Shown here: piece by piece, positions 1 through 7,079 of the stretch
Layout of the letters: each line of letters opens with the position of its first letter
Numbering within the stretch: the stretch's first letter is position 1
Assembly (NCBI GenBank): GCA_947629215.1
Contig: CANRCU010000014.1
Coordinates: 1 to 18,072, forward strand
DNA length: 18,072 nucleotides
Reading direction: 5' to 3'
From: an uncultured Clostridia bacterium
Lineage (GTDB): Bacteria; Bacillota; Clostridia; Lachnospirales; CAG-274
Position numbers and translations under genes: made by a program
Notes under the pieces: generated by a model
Seen by the model: the letters and a program-made list of their open reading frames with translations, nothing else
Told to the model about the DNA's origin: nothing
Databases searched by the model: none

Positions 1-143
1 ATATCCGTACAATAAGTATCTCTCTCTATCATTCCTTTTATACCGCGTATCTGCCCTTCTATCCTGTTAAGGCGGTTTATCAGGCTTTTGCGCTCGTCCT
101 CGGAACGGGCGGTCATTTTACCGCATCGACATTTTTCGTCCAT
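1..143 (-). CDS. csoR: CsoR-family metal-sensing repressor (5' part, cut by window edge)
   Basis: Only the first 47 codons are inside the window; the gene continues beyond base 1. The visible protein has the N-terminal helix signature of the CsoR/RcnR/FrmR family (DUF156), NRLNRIEGQIRGIKGMIE at residues 23-40, followed by YC at 44-45. In B. subtilis CsoR the first copper-binding cysteine is also residue 45; the expected second-helix His and Cys lie outside the window. Members are all-helical tetramers that release DNA when they bind their metal. The start is set by an AAAGGAG ribosome binding site about 10 bases upstream. Two inverted repeats of the form ATACCC-N5-GGGTAT sit in its own promoter and fit copper-type CsoR operators, implying autoregulation and probably a copper export gene further left. 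An extra CRC motif at residues 5-7 precedes the domain. Family assignment is sure; copper as inducer is inferred. Confidence 0.88.
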   Translation of the reverse strand, partial: MDEKCRCGKMTARSEDERKSLINRLNRIEGQIRGIKGMIERDTYCTD

Positions 144-161
144 TGGTCATCACTCCTTTAC

Positions 162-178
162 ATACCCTTACGGGGTAT
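162..178. promoter_or_regulatory. CsoR-type operator, start-site copy
   Basis: Perfect inverted repeat ATACCC-TTACG-GGGTAT covering the expected transcription start. Its centre is 26 bp from the centre of the other copy, about two and a half helical turns, so the two sites face opposite sides of the DNA. Tandem sites suit cooperative binding by tetrameric CsoR. Confidence 0.8.
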
Positions 179-182
179 TTTT

Positions 183-211
183 ATTATATACCCTTATGGG
201 GTATTTGTCAA
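183..211 (-). promoter_or_regulatory. Consensus sigma-A promoter of csoR
   Basis: Reading leftward, TTGACA (211-206) is separated by exactly 17 bases from TATAAT (188-183), a perfect match to both consensus hexamers. Transcription should start near base 176. The ribosome binding site of csoR lies at about 152-160. The spacer is almost entirely filled by one of the two operators. Confidence 0.88.
188..204. promoter_or_regulatory. CsoR-type operator, promoter-spacer copy
   Basis: Perfect 6-base inverted repeat ATACCC-TTATG-GGGTAT. It fills the space between the -35 and -10 hexamers and overlaps the first base of the -10 box, so a bound repressor would block RNA polymerase directly. The half-sites are identical to those of the second copy at 162-178; only the central base pairs differ. 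Confidence 0.8.
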
Positions 212-226
212 TATATAATTTTGAAC

Positions 227-264
227 AAAAAAATACCCGTTTAACGACAACTGCCGTCAAACGG
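227..264 (-). terminator. Rho-independent terminator after the ECF S-component gene
   Basis: A 12-base-pair stem with a four-base loop (237-264; arms CCGTTTGACGGC and GTCGTTAAACGG on the leftward strand, with three G-T pairs) begins 9 bases past the stop codon and is followed by a run of seven T residues. It separates the transporter gene from the csoR promoter. Confidence 0.88.
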
Positions 265-272
265 ATATTCCG

Positions 273-797
273 TTACTGCGCCATTTTCATTCTGAGTTTA
301 TTTATAACACCGCTGCCATCAAGCACAGCTATAATAACGCCTGCAACAATTATGCCGGACACGGTCTGCACCGTATCGCCGATAAAACTTTCAATTATCG
401 AAGCCATACCGTACATCACACCGTTTGCGACCGTATAGAGCAAAACCTGCACGACGCCGCCCGCTATTGCACCGATAAGCCATGCAAAACGCTTATCTTT
501 CAGCACTTTATATACAACAACGCCCATAACGACCGCCATTATTGCCTTTATAAAAAATGTCGGCAATATCCAGTTTGTATATCCGCCGAGCGCATCCGAA
601 AGCGCAGCGCCGATACCGCCCGCAAGAGCGCCTTTTTTGGTTCCCAAAACGAGTACACTTATAAATATCATACAATCGCCTAAGTGTATATATCCGTTTA
701 TTGACGGGACTTTTATCAAATAAGTCGCGAGAAAGACCAAAGCTGCGGCAATGGCAGTATTTGTCATTTCTCGTGTGGTAAACTTGGGTTTTTCCAT
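273..797 (-). CDS. ECF transporter S component (substrate-binding membrane subunit)
   Basis: A 174-residue hydrophobic protein with about five to six membrane helices. It resembles the ECF-ribofla_trS group (PF07155) of energy-coupling-factor transporters: an early IHLGD motif (about 37-41), a GALAGGIGAALSDALGGY stretch (56-73) and a following P-T-FFIKAIMA segment. S components bind a vitamin or precursor in the membrane and work with a shared EcfT-EcfA-EcfA' module, which is not encoded here; such solitary S genes are normal in Firmicutes. The substrate cannot be read from sequence: members of this group handle thiamine precursors, pyridoxine-like compounds or others. The start is supported by a GGAAG ribosome binding site. 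The gene is single, with its own promoter and terminator, and its short leader of about 40 bases leaves no room for a riboswitch. Confidence 0.88.
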   Translation of the reverse strand: MEKPKFTTREMTNTAIAAALVFLATYLIKVPSINGYIHLGDCMIFISVLVLGTKKGALAGGIGAALSDALGGYTNWILPTFFIKAIMAVVMGVVVYKVLKDKRFAWLIGAIAGGVVQVLLYTVANGVMYGMASIIESFIGDTVQTVSGIIVAGVIIAVLDGSGVINKLRMKMAQ

Positions 798-841
798 TTT
801 ACATACTTCCTTTCGTTATTCCTATTAAATAAGTAATAATT

Positions 842-870
842 ATGTTACCACAATTTTTTTTACTTGTCAA
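842..870 (-). promoter_or_regulatory. Probable promoter of the ECF S-component gene
   Basis: TTGACA (870-865) lies 17 bases from TAACAT (847-842), with predicted initiation near base 835 and a leader of about 38 bases. The -35 is perfect and the -10 matches at four of six positions. Confidence 0.55.
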
Positions 871-902
871 GCATAATTTTGCAGTTCTTCACATCTACTC
901 AT

Positions 903-932
903 AAAAAACGGGACTGCACAACACAGCCCCGT
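903..932 (-). terminator. Rho-independent terminator of the glgC-glgD operon
   Basis: A 9-base-pair stem with a 7-base loop (908-932) is followed by six T residues in the leftward direction. It lies about 47 bases beyond the glgD stop codon. Confidence 0.88.
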
Positions 933-978
933 AAAATCCCTCAATATAAACTTATAAAACCATTTTCTCCGTTGATCG

Positions 979-2091
979 TCAAACTATCTGACCCTTAGGT
1001 ATAACGATAGGATTGTTGGGTTCGCCGATTATCTGCTTTCCGTCCGCAACAACGACTTCTTTATCCAAAATAGCGTTTTCTATAACACAGCCTTTGCCGA
1101 TATAGCAACTGCCCATAACTATTGAATTTTTGACCGAAGAATACTCACCCAAAAATACATTCCTGAACAAGACCGAATCACGAACAAGGCCGTTTATGAT
1201 ACTTCCGCTCGCCACGATAGAATTTTTAACGTCTGCGCCGTAGTTATACTTTGCAGGCGGCTCGTCTTTCGGCTTTGTTACGATATACGGCTGTGTTGTG
1301 AGCATCTCACGCACGTCCTTTTTAAGAAAATCCATATTGGTGCGCATATAAGCGTTTACACTGTTAAGAGTGCTCCAATAGCCGTCATAATTATAACCGA
1401 ATATGTTCAGCTCGTTCTTATTTCTTAAAATAATATCCTTTACAAGGTCGTATTGACCTTCGGGGATAGCAGCCTCAAGCAGCTTTATAAGCAAACTTCT
1501 CTGTATAACATAGATACCGAGAGATGCCGTTGTTGCCTTTGGTTCAAGCGGTTTTTCTTCAAAGCCCGTCATACGGTTTTCATGATCCAGTTCTATTATA
1601 CCGAAATCCTGCGGATTTTGGCTGCCGCCTGCAAGGTCTTTATAACAAATCGTTATATCTGCGCCTTTTTCAATGTGATAATTTATAATATCGTTATAAT
1701 CCATCTTATAAACAGCATCACCGCTTGTTATAACAACATATGGCTCATGACTTCTTTTAAGGAAGCTGATGTTCTGATAGATAGAATCGGCTATACCCCT
1801 GAACCAGTAGTTGTTTTCCCTTGAAAGGAAAGGCGTGAAGATAAACAGACCGCCCTGCTTTCTGTCAAGATCCCACCACTTTGCGGCGGAAAGATGATCA
1901 TGCAGACTGCGTGAATTATACTGTGTGATGACCGCAACTTTGTTTATATTTGAATTTGACATATTGCTAAGCGCAAAATCTATCGCTCTGAAAGCACCTG
2001 CAACCGGCATAGCCGCAATTGCCCTTAATTTGCACAAGTCTTTAAGGCGCTGGCTGTTACCGCCCGCAAGAATAATACCTATTGCTCTCAT
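979..2091 (-). CDS. glgD: GlgD, ADP-glucose pyrophosphorylase partner subunit
   Basis: A 370-residue protein with an N-terminal nucleotidyltransferase domain (LAGG at 8-11, WDLDR at 73-77, WFRGIADSIYQN at 96-107, SGDAVYKMDY at 123-132, EEKP near 177) and a C-terminal left-handed beta-helix with SIVASGSIINGLV-type hexapeptide turns. It is the GlgD form: the usual GxGxRL and KPAV motifs of the nucleotide loop are altered (NSQRLKDL, then RAIAAMPV), and SGDH is SGDA. In Firmicutes GlgD pairs with GlgC and raises its activity for making ADP-glucose, the glycogen precursor. Its start overlaps the glgC stop by four bases (ATGA), indicating translational coupling, and a GAGGGGG ribosome binding site lies inside the glgC end. 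GlgD keeps the segment that GlgC lacks here. Confidence 0.93.
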   Translation of the reverse strand: MRAIGIILAGGNSQRLKDLCKLRAIAAMPVAGAFRAIDFALSNMSNSNINKVAVITQYNSRSLHDHLSAAKWWDLDRKQGGLFIFTPFLSRENNYWFRGIADSIYQNISFLKRSHEPYVVITSGDAVYKMDYNDIINYHIEKGADITICYKDLAGGSQNPQDFGIIELDHENRMTGFEEKPLEPKATTASLGIYVIQRSLLIKLLEAAIPEGQYDLVKDIILRNKNELNIFGYNYDGYWSTLNSVNAYMRTNMDFLKKDVREMLTTQPYIVTKPKDEPPAKYNYGADVKNSIVASGSIINGLVRDSVLFRNVFLGEYSSVKNSIVMGSCYIGKGCVIENAILDKEVVVADGKQIIGEPNNPIVIPKGQIV

Positions 2092-3329
2092 ACTATCGCC
2101 CCCTCAATTATAACGCTCTTGCCGCTTTCAAGTTTATTGTCTTTATACATATCAGCCGTTGTATTGCCAAGGATAACACAGTTTTTGCCTATCTCGATAT
2201 TATCGGGAACAGTCGTGCTGCTGCCTATAACGGTGATGCCCGTGTTATATATTTTAGGTTTGTCCTCATTGACAATATTTTCGCCAAGACCCATTTTGAC
2301 ATTTGCACCTATTTTTGTATCCTGGTCTATTATACAGCGTTCAATGACAGTATTTGCGCCGATAATACTGTTTTCCATAATAATTGAGTCTTTGATAACA
2401 GCGCCTTCTTCTATAACAACGTTTTTGCTTATGACCGAATTTTCGACCGTGCCGTAAATAAGGCAGCCCTCCGAGATAAGACTTGTTTTTACGGATGCAT
2501 TTTCGCCCGTATACTGCGGTGGCATATAATCGTTATTTGTATATATCTTCCAGAAATCTTCATAAAGATTAAATTCGGGGATAGTCTTGATAAGCTCCAT
2601 ATTAGCCTGCCAATAACTTTCTATCGTGCCGACATCTTTCCAGTAATCTTTAAAACGGTATGCATAAAGCGTTCTGCCTTCGTCAAGCATTTTAGGTATT
2701 ATATGCTTGCCGAAATCACTGTCGGAATGAACCTTGCTGTCCTCTATAAGAGCTTTTCTGAGTACATCCCATGTAAATATGTATATACCCATACTTGCAA
2801 GGTTGCTCTTAGGCTGAGGCGGTTTTTCTTCAAACTCATAGATCTTATCGTTCTCGTCGGCATTCATTATACCAAAGCGGCTTGCTTCTTCCATAGTTAC
2901 TTCAAGAACGGCAATTGTAACATCACACTTGTTTTGTTTGTGGTCGCCCGAAAGTATCAGCACATACTGTGGGTTGCACTGATCGATGTAGGAGATATTC
3001 TGATATATCGCATCGGCTGTACCCGAATACCAGTTGCCTTTTTCACCGTCTTTTACAAAAGGCGCAAGTATAGACGCACCGCCTGCCTTTCTGTCAAGAT
3101 CCCAAGGCGTACCGATACCGATGTGTCTATTCAGCGCAAGCGGTCTGTACTGAGTAAGAACACCGACGGTATCTATACCCGAATTGACGCAATTGCTCAT
3201 CGGGAAGTCGATAATACGATATTTACCGCCAAATGCAACGGCAGGCTTTGCCTTACCCGATGTCAAAACACCCAGTCGGCTGCCCTGACCGCCTGCCAGA
3301 AGCATTGCCATCATCTCTTTTTTTCGCAT
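2088..3329 (-). CDS. glgC: GlgC, glucose-1-phosphate adenylyltransferase, with a 13-residue internal deletion
   Basis: The gene for ATP + glucose-1-phosphate to ADP-glucose, the committed step of bacterial glycogen synthesis. The chosen start gives 413 residues. Visible motifs: LAGGQGSRL at 10-18, KPAV at 28-31, WDLDR at 76-80, WYSGTADAIYQN at 100-111, SGDH at 127-130, FEEKP at 166-170, DFGK at 205-208, then beta-helix repeats. After SGDH the family normally continues with about 13 residues of the type IYKMDY..M..FH; here the sequence goes straight to KQNKCDVTIAV, in frame. Aligning with the neighbouring GlgD, which has VYKMDYNDIINYH at that point, gives exactly 13 missing residues. Activity is therefore doubtful. 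The start is fixed by GGAGG eight bases upstream, although the frame stays open for 43 more codons, up to 3458. First gene of an operon with glgD. Confidence 0.92.
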   Translation of the reverse strand: MRKKEMMAMLLAGGQGSRLGVLTSGKAKPAVAFGGKYRIIDFPMSNCVNSGIDTVGVLTQYRPLALNRHIGIGTPWDLDRKAGGASILAPFVKDGEKGNWYSGTADAIYQNISYIDQCNPQYVLILSGDHKQNKCDVTIAVLEVTMEEASRFGIMNADENDKIYEFEEKPPQPKSNLASMGIYIFTWDVLRKALIEDSKVHSDSDFGKHIIPKMLDEGRTLYAYRFKDYWKDVGTIESYWQANMELIKTIPEFNLYEDFWKIYTNNDYMPPQYTGENASVKTSLISEGCLIYGTVENSVISKNVVIEEGAVIKDSIIMENSIIGANTVIERCIIDQDTKIGANVKMGLGENIVNEDKPKIYNTGITVIGSSTTVPDNIEIGKNCVILGNTTADMYKDNKLESGKSVIIEGAIV

Positions 3330-3458
3330 AGTGATTCCTCCATTCTTTATAATTAAGGCTTTCTCCGATATGTCAAATATATTTGTACTCCGCATATGCT
3401 GTGTACCGACCGACGGCTTAAAACGAAGCTTTGTCGGGTCAAATATCGGCTTAAACAT
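3330..3458 (-). other. In-frame open leader upstream of glgC (possible alternative N-terminus)
   Basis: The glgC frame has no stop for 43 codons before the preferred ATG. An upstream ATG at 3458 has a weak AAGG site five bases away and lies only about 17 bases past the predicted transcription start. The codons look plausible, but GlgC proteins normally begin at the preferred site, which has a much stronger ribosome binding site. The same leader could form a long-range stem, since CCGATAT near 3440 is complementary to ATATCGG near 3368. It could be an alternative N-terminus, a regulatory leader, or chance. Confidence 0.3.
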
Positions 3459-3481
3459 TCGCGCCTTTTTAATATATTATT

Positions 3482-3511
3482 ATAATACCACATTTCGTTA
3501 GTAAATTACAA
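3482..3511 (-). promoter_or_regulatory. Probable glgC-glgD promoter with extended -10
   Basis: TTGTAA (3511-3506), an 18-base spacer, and TATTAT (3487-3482) preceded by TGG, which fits an extended -10 element. Predicted start near 3475 gives a leader of about 145 bases to the preferred glgC start. An overlapping TATAAT at 3484-3479 is an alternative -10. Confidence 0.45.
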
Positions 3512-3673
3512 CAAAAATTTTTATTTTTTTAATTTTTTTATATAAAAAATATCTAAGCATTTTTTGTTATTTTTAACAAAAAACACACCATTACAATATA
3601 TATTCTACAAAAAAAGCATATTTCCTTTTTATTTTTATGGACAATAAAACTTTTTTCCTTTGACGAGCCACAC
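3512..3673. other. AT-rich spacer between glgC promoter and upstream terminator
   Basis: This is part of a 392-base stretch without a convincing gene (3330-3721), whose other contents are the glgC leader, the glgC promoter and the next terminator. The spacer is very rich in A and T. It includes a 10-base-pair A/T-only-arm inverted repeat at 3560-3583 (arms TTTTTTGTTA and TAACAAAAAA) with no GC clamp. An 79-codon frame crossing it on the leftward strand has no ribosome binding site or family resemblance and overlaps the neighbouring gene, so it is not called. Confidence 0.5.
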
Positions 3674-3708
3674 AAAAAACGGAGGGAACAGGCGCGCTCC
3701 CTCCGTTT
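3674..3708 (-). terminator. Rho-independent terminator after the secreted stalk-repeat protein gene
   Basis: An 11-base-pair perfect stem (arms 3677-3687 and 3698-3708, rich in G and C) with a 10-base loop and a tail of six T residues, 13 bases past the stop codon. Confidence 0.92.
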
Positions 3709-3721
3709 GATTATTTGTTTT

Positions 3722-4843
3722 TTATCTGTTATGTATAAGAGCATCCAGATACAAAAGCAGTTTTTCAGCCGTATCCATATCGCCTTCGGCAAAACTCATA
3801 TTGCTGTATTCGCCTTTAAACTCCTCGCCGATATAATTCGGGAAATACTGTCCTCTTTCTTTGCTGTATTCGGCGGAAAACAGTTCGGCTTTCCCCTCAC
3901 TGTCCGAAATTATAACCAAATATGCGGCACATTTGTCGCTGTGATCGTTTGCAATGGCTATAACACCGACTTTTCTGCCGTCCTCAAGATCATCGGTATA
4001 GACATTTAAATTTTCCTCAAACGATAGCTTTGCTTCGGATATTATTTCCCCCATTCTGCTTTCGTCTGCACCCGATTCGGCAAAAAACTGAACGTTATTG
4101 TTATCCCATGTATCTTTGATATAATCTCTGAACTCGTTTTCATTGTTCAATAACTCTACAATATTTTCGGTATCGTTATATACCCTGAGCCACATCTCGC
4201 TCTGCTCAAAATTATATCTTGATGCCGTATGTATATAATACAGCGCATCTTCCGTAAAACTGTCCTCGAAAGCCTGCGGACGTTTCATTCGTTCCGATAT
4301 TTTTGCTATATGCTCCGTATCAACGGTAAACGGTTCATTTTCCCGAATATCCGATATAACTGTCGGAGTTTCGGTCGTATTCTCGGTTTGAACTTCCTGT
4401 TTCCTTTCGGGTATTTCGGGTATAATATCGTTTCTGATCGCCACTGTTTTTGTTTCGCCGTCCCAGTATACAGAACAGCCAAAACTCTCTGCAACGGCTC
4501 TTGTGGGAACCATTGTTCTGCCGTCTATTATCTGCGCCGGCGTATCAAGCTGTTTTTTTGCATTGCCCACGCTGAAACTGTCTGCACCTATCTGCATATT
4601 TATCCTTGTATCGCCTTTAACCGCATTGATAGTCTTTGTATCCGGATCCCAATCCACCTGCGCGCCGAGTGCTTCAAAAATCGCACGCATAGGCACAAGC
4701 GTTCTTCCGTTGACTATACGAGCCGGCGTATCTGTAACAAGCGGTTCTCCGTTCAACGTCAGACTTATATCCTGAGCTGCGTTTACCGTGACCGCACCGA
4801 AAAACAACATTGCCGTGATAAATAAACCTGCATATTTTTTCAT
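3722..4843 (-). CDS. Secreted protein with two copper-amine-oxidase-N-like repeats
   Basis: The 373-residue product starts with a signal peptide (MKKYAGLFITAMLFFGAVTV, cleavage expected near residue 22-24). Two repeats of the Cu_amine_oxidN1 type (PF07833) follow: TPARIVNGRTLVPMRAIFEA at 39-58 continuing into LGAQVDWD, and TPAQIIDGRTMVPTRAVAES at 101-120 continuing into FGCSVYWD. Despite the family name, these repeats carry no catalytic centre and are common in secreted or surface proteins of Firmicutes. A Pro/Glu/Thr-rich linker (about 138-190) leads to a C-terminal region of about 180 residues that I do not recognise. An upstream in-frame ATG is rejected because the signal peptide and the AGAGGTG ribosome binding site both point to 4843. 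The gene is single, with its own promoter and terminator. Function is unknown; an extracytoplasmic role is inferred. Confidence 0.8.
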   Translation of the reverse strand: MKKYAGLFITAMLFFGAVTVNAAQDISLTLNGEPLVTDTPARIVNGRTLVPMRAIFEALGAQVDWDPDTKTINAVKGDTRINMQIGADSFSVGNAKKQLDTPAQIIDGRTMVPTRAVAESFGCSVYWDGETKTVAIRNDIIPEIPERKQEVQTENTTETPTVISDIRENEPFTVDTEHIAKISERMKRPQAFEDSFTEDALYYIHTASRYNFEQSEMWLRVYNDTENIVELLNNENEFRDYIKDTWDNNNVQFFAESGADESRMGEIISEAKLSFEENLNVYTDDLEDGRKVGVIAIANDHSDKCAAYLVIISDSEGKAELFSAEYSKERGQYFPNYIGEEFKGEYSNMSFAEGDMDTAEKLLLYLDALIHNR

Positions 4844-5005
4844 ATTTTCACCTCTGATAAGTTTTGATTTGCTTTGCAAAATACAAATACTGCCACATAA
4901 TAGCAAATGCCGATAAACTTTTATTGTACACTGTTACCGACGGGTAATTATAAGAAACAAAACAAGCAGAAAAATTTTTTCTTTTGAATAAGTTTCTATA
5001 ATTTA

Positions 5006-5034
5006 AGTATACACCCTATTTTTCAAATTGTAAA
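5006..5034 (-). promoter_or_regulatory. Promoter of the secreted stalk-repeat protein gene
   Basis: TTTACA (5034-5029), 17 bases, TATACT (5011-5006). The predicted start near 4999 gives an untranslated leader of about 155 bases, in which I recognise no known riboswitch. The promoter lies immediately beyond the groEL terminator. Confidence 0.65.
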
Positions 5035-5054
5035 CCATTTTTATTTTTGTAAAC

Positions 5055-5087
5055 AAAAAACTGTCGGCATATTTCATCCGACAGTTT
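5055..5087 (-). terminator. Rho-independent terminator of groESL
   Basis: A 10-base-pair perfect stem (AAACTGTCGG / CCGACAGTTT) with a 10-base loop at 5058-5087, followed by six T residues, about 20 bases past the groEL stop codon. Confidence 0.92.
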
Positions 5088-5108
5088 CTATTGCGAATTT
5101 TTATGATT

Positions 5109-6728
5109 TTACATCATTCCGCCCATACCGCCTGCGGGCATAGGAGGTTCGGGTTCTTTAATATCGGCAACAACGGATTCTGTTGTAAGTATTGTCGATG
5201 CAACGCTGTTTGCGTTGAGCAGAGCGCTTCTTGTTACCTTTGTCGGGTCAATAATGCCTGCTTCTATCATATTTACATATTCGTCTGTCAATGCGTTATA
5301 GCCGACACCCTTTGCGCTTTCCTTTACCTTATCAACGATAACTGCGCCTTCAAGTCCTGCATTTGCAACTATCTGACGTAAAGGAGCTTCAAGCGCTTTA
5401 AGAATAATGGCAGCGCCTGTCTTTTCATCGCCTTCGAGTTTATTGTAAACTTCTGTTACAGCAGGGATAGAATGGATATAAGCCGAGCCGCCGCCGCTGA
5501 TGATACCTTCTTCAACAGCTGCGCGTGTAGCCGCAAGAGCGTCTTCCATGCGAAGTTTCTTTTCTTTAAGAGCAACTTCCGTAGCAGCGCCGACCTTTAT
5601 AACGGCAACGCCACCTGCAAGTTTTGCAAGCCTTTCCTGTAATTTCTCTTTATCAAATTCCGATGTGGTTTCTTCAAGAGCAGCACGTATCTGGCTTATT
5701 CTTGCATCAATAGCGGATTTTTCGCCTGCGCCGTCAACAATTGTCGTGTTTTCCTTTGTAACGTTTACAGTCTTTGCACGTCCGAGAACATCGACCGTTG
5801 CGTCTTTAAGTTCAAGACCGAGTTCGCTGCTGATGACCTGACCGCCTGTAAGAGCCGCAATATCCGCAAGCATTTCTTTTCTTCTGTCGCCAAAGCCCGG
5901 TGCTTTTACGGCAACAACATTAAATGTGCCTCTGAGTTTGTTTACGATAAGTGTTGTAAGAGCTTCGCCCTCAACATCTTCGGCAATTATAAGCAGTTTT
6001 GCACCCATCTGAACGATGCTTTCGAGTATAGGCAGAATATCCTGTATGTTGGATATTTTTTTATCTGTAATAAGAATGTACGGATTATCGAGGTTTGCGA
6101 CCATTTTTTCCATATCCGTTGCCATATAAGCGGAAAGATAACCACGGTCAAACTGCATACCTTCAACAAGTTCAAGCTCGGTTTCCATAGTTTTGGATTC
6201 CTCAACGGTAATAACGCCATCGTTCGATACCTTTTCCATAGCATCGGCTATCATAGCGCCGACTTCCTCATCGCCTGCCGAAATGGAAGCTACCATAGCG
6301 ATATGCTTTTTGCCCTCAACGCTCTGGCTCATGCTCTTTATTGCATCAACAGCAGCCATCGCTGCCTTGTCCATACCTTTTCTGAGGATAATGGGATTAG
6401 CGCCGGCGGCAATATTTTTAAGACCCTCGTGTACCATAGCCTGCGCAAGTACGGTAGCGGTCGTTGTACCGTCGCCGGCAACATCATTTGTCTTTGTTGC
6501 AACTTCTTTAACAAGCTGAGCGCCGATATTCTCAAACGGGTCTTCAAGCTCTATTTCCTTTGCAATAGTCACACCGTCGTTTGTAACAAGCGGTGTGCCG
6601 AATTTTTTGTCAAGCACTACATTTCTGCCCTTGGGGCCTATTGTTACCTTTACCGTATCGGCAAGCTGATTTATACCTGCTTCGAGTGCCGTTCTTGCAT
6701 CAATACCGTATTTTATCTGTTTAGCCAT
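5109..6728 (-). CDS. groL: GroEL chaperonin, 60 kDa subunit
   Basis: The 539-residue protein matches GroEL/Hsp60 from end to end: AKQIKYG at the N-terminus, VTIGPKGRNVVLD at 28-40, the ATP-binding VAGDGTTTATV at 83-93, the apical domain, ISGGG in the second equatorial part, and the PAGGMGGMM tail. Fourteen subunits form the double ring that, with the GroES lid, encloses unfolded proteins in the cytoplasm for ATP-driven folding. It begins 18 bases after the groES stop with an AAGGAGG ribosome binding site and is co-transcribed with groES. Its length is normal for the family and no key residue appears to be missing. Confidence 0.99.
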   Translation of the reverse strand: MAKQIKYGIDARTALEAGINQLADTVKVTIGPKGRNVVLDKKFGTPLVTNDGVTIAKEIELEDPFENIGAQLVKEVATKTNDVAGDGTTTATVLAQAMVHEGLKNIAAGANPIILRKGMDKAAMAAVDAIKSMSQSVEGKKHIAMVASISAGDEEVGAMIADAMEKVSNDGVITVEESKTMETELELVEGMQFDRGYLSAYMATDMEKMVANLDNPYILITDKKISNIQDILPILESIVQMGAKLLIIAEDVEGEALTTLIVNKLRGTFNVVAVKAPGFGDRRKEMLADIAALTGGQVISSELGLELKDATVDVLGRAKTVNVTKENTTIVDGAGEKSAIDARISQIRAALEETTSEFDKEKLQERLAKLAGGVAVIKVGAATEVALKEKKLRMEDALAATRAAVEEGIISGGGSAYIHSIPAVTEVYNKLEGDEKTGAAIILKALEAPLRQIVANAGLEGAVIVDKVKESAKGVGYNALTDEYVNMIEAGIIDPTKVTRSALLNANSVASTILTTESVVADIKEPEPPMPAGGMGGMM

Positions 6729-6746
6729 TTTACGTTTCCTCCTTAA

Positions 6747-7031
6747 TTATTCTACCACAGCAAGAATATCGCTTTCTTTTACAACAATATATTCAACACC
6801 GTCATGCTTTACTTCTGTGCCTGCATATTTGCTGTAAACGACCTTTTCGCCTACTTTTACAGTCATCGGTACAAGCTTGCCGTCAACAACAGCGCCCGGA
6901 CCCACCGCTATTACCTCGGCCTCCTGTGGTTTTTCTTTTGACTGTGTTGTCAGTATAATACCGCCTTTTGTGGTTTCTTCAGCTTCAAGCTGTTTTAAAA
7001 TAACTCTGTCATTCAATGGTTTTAAACTCAT
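6747..7031 (-). CDS. groS: GroES co-chaperonin, 10 kDa subunit
   Basis: A 94-residue protein with the typical GroES layout: LKPLNDRVILKQLEAEETTKGGI at the start, including the mobile loop that contacts GroEL (about 16-32), then VIAVGPG at 40-46, and VKVGEKVVYSKYAGTEV in the second half. It forms a heptameric lid on the GroEL ring. It is the first gene of the operon, with a GGAGG ribosome binding site about 9 bases upstream. A CIRCE operator in the promoter indicates heat-shock control by the HrcA repressor, whose gene is not in this window. Confidence 0.98.
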   Translation of the reverse strand: MSLKPLNDRVILKQLEAEETTKGGIILTTQSKEKPQEAEVIAVGPGAVVDGKLVPMTVKVGEKVVYSKYAGTEVKHDGVEYIVVKESDILAVVE

Positions 7032-7079
7032 TGCATCATTCCTCCATTCATATTTTGTATTATCTGTCGTTTTGTGTTG

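Noticed and set aside
233..238. A third ATACCC half-site upstream of the csoR -35 box
   Set aside because: It has no matching GGGTAT arm at the required spacing and lies in the base of the ECF terminator hairpin, so chance is the simpler explanation.
88..438. Rightward open frame overlapping the csoR promoter and the end of the ECF gene
   Set aside because: It runs through two operators, a promoter and a terminator, has no ribosome binding site, and is antisense to better genes.
2703..3356. 217-codon rightward frame opposite glgC
   Set aside because: A shadow of glgC, with cysteine- and tyrosine-rich composition typical of antisense frames in this genome and no family features.
3560..3583. 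AT-only-rich inverted repeat as a second terminator
   Set aside because: The stem is almost entirely A-T, and a much better terminator for the same gene lies at 3674-3708.
3553..3792. 79-codon leftward frame between glgC and the secreted protein gene
   Set aside because: It crosses a strong terminator and overlaps the upstream gene in another frame; its end is low-complexity AT-rich DNA.
3722..4843. Copper amine oxidase enzyme
   Set aside because: Only the N-terminal-type repeats are present. The catalytic domain and topaquinone site of the real enzyme are absent and the protein is far too short.
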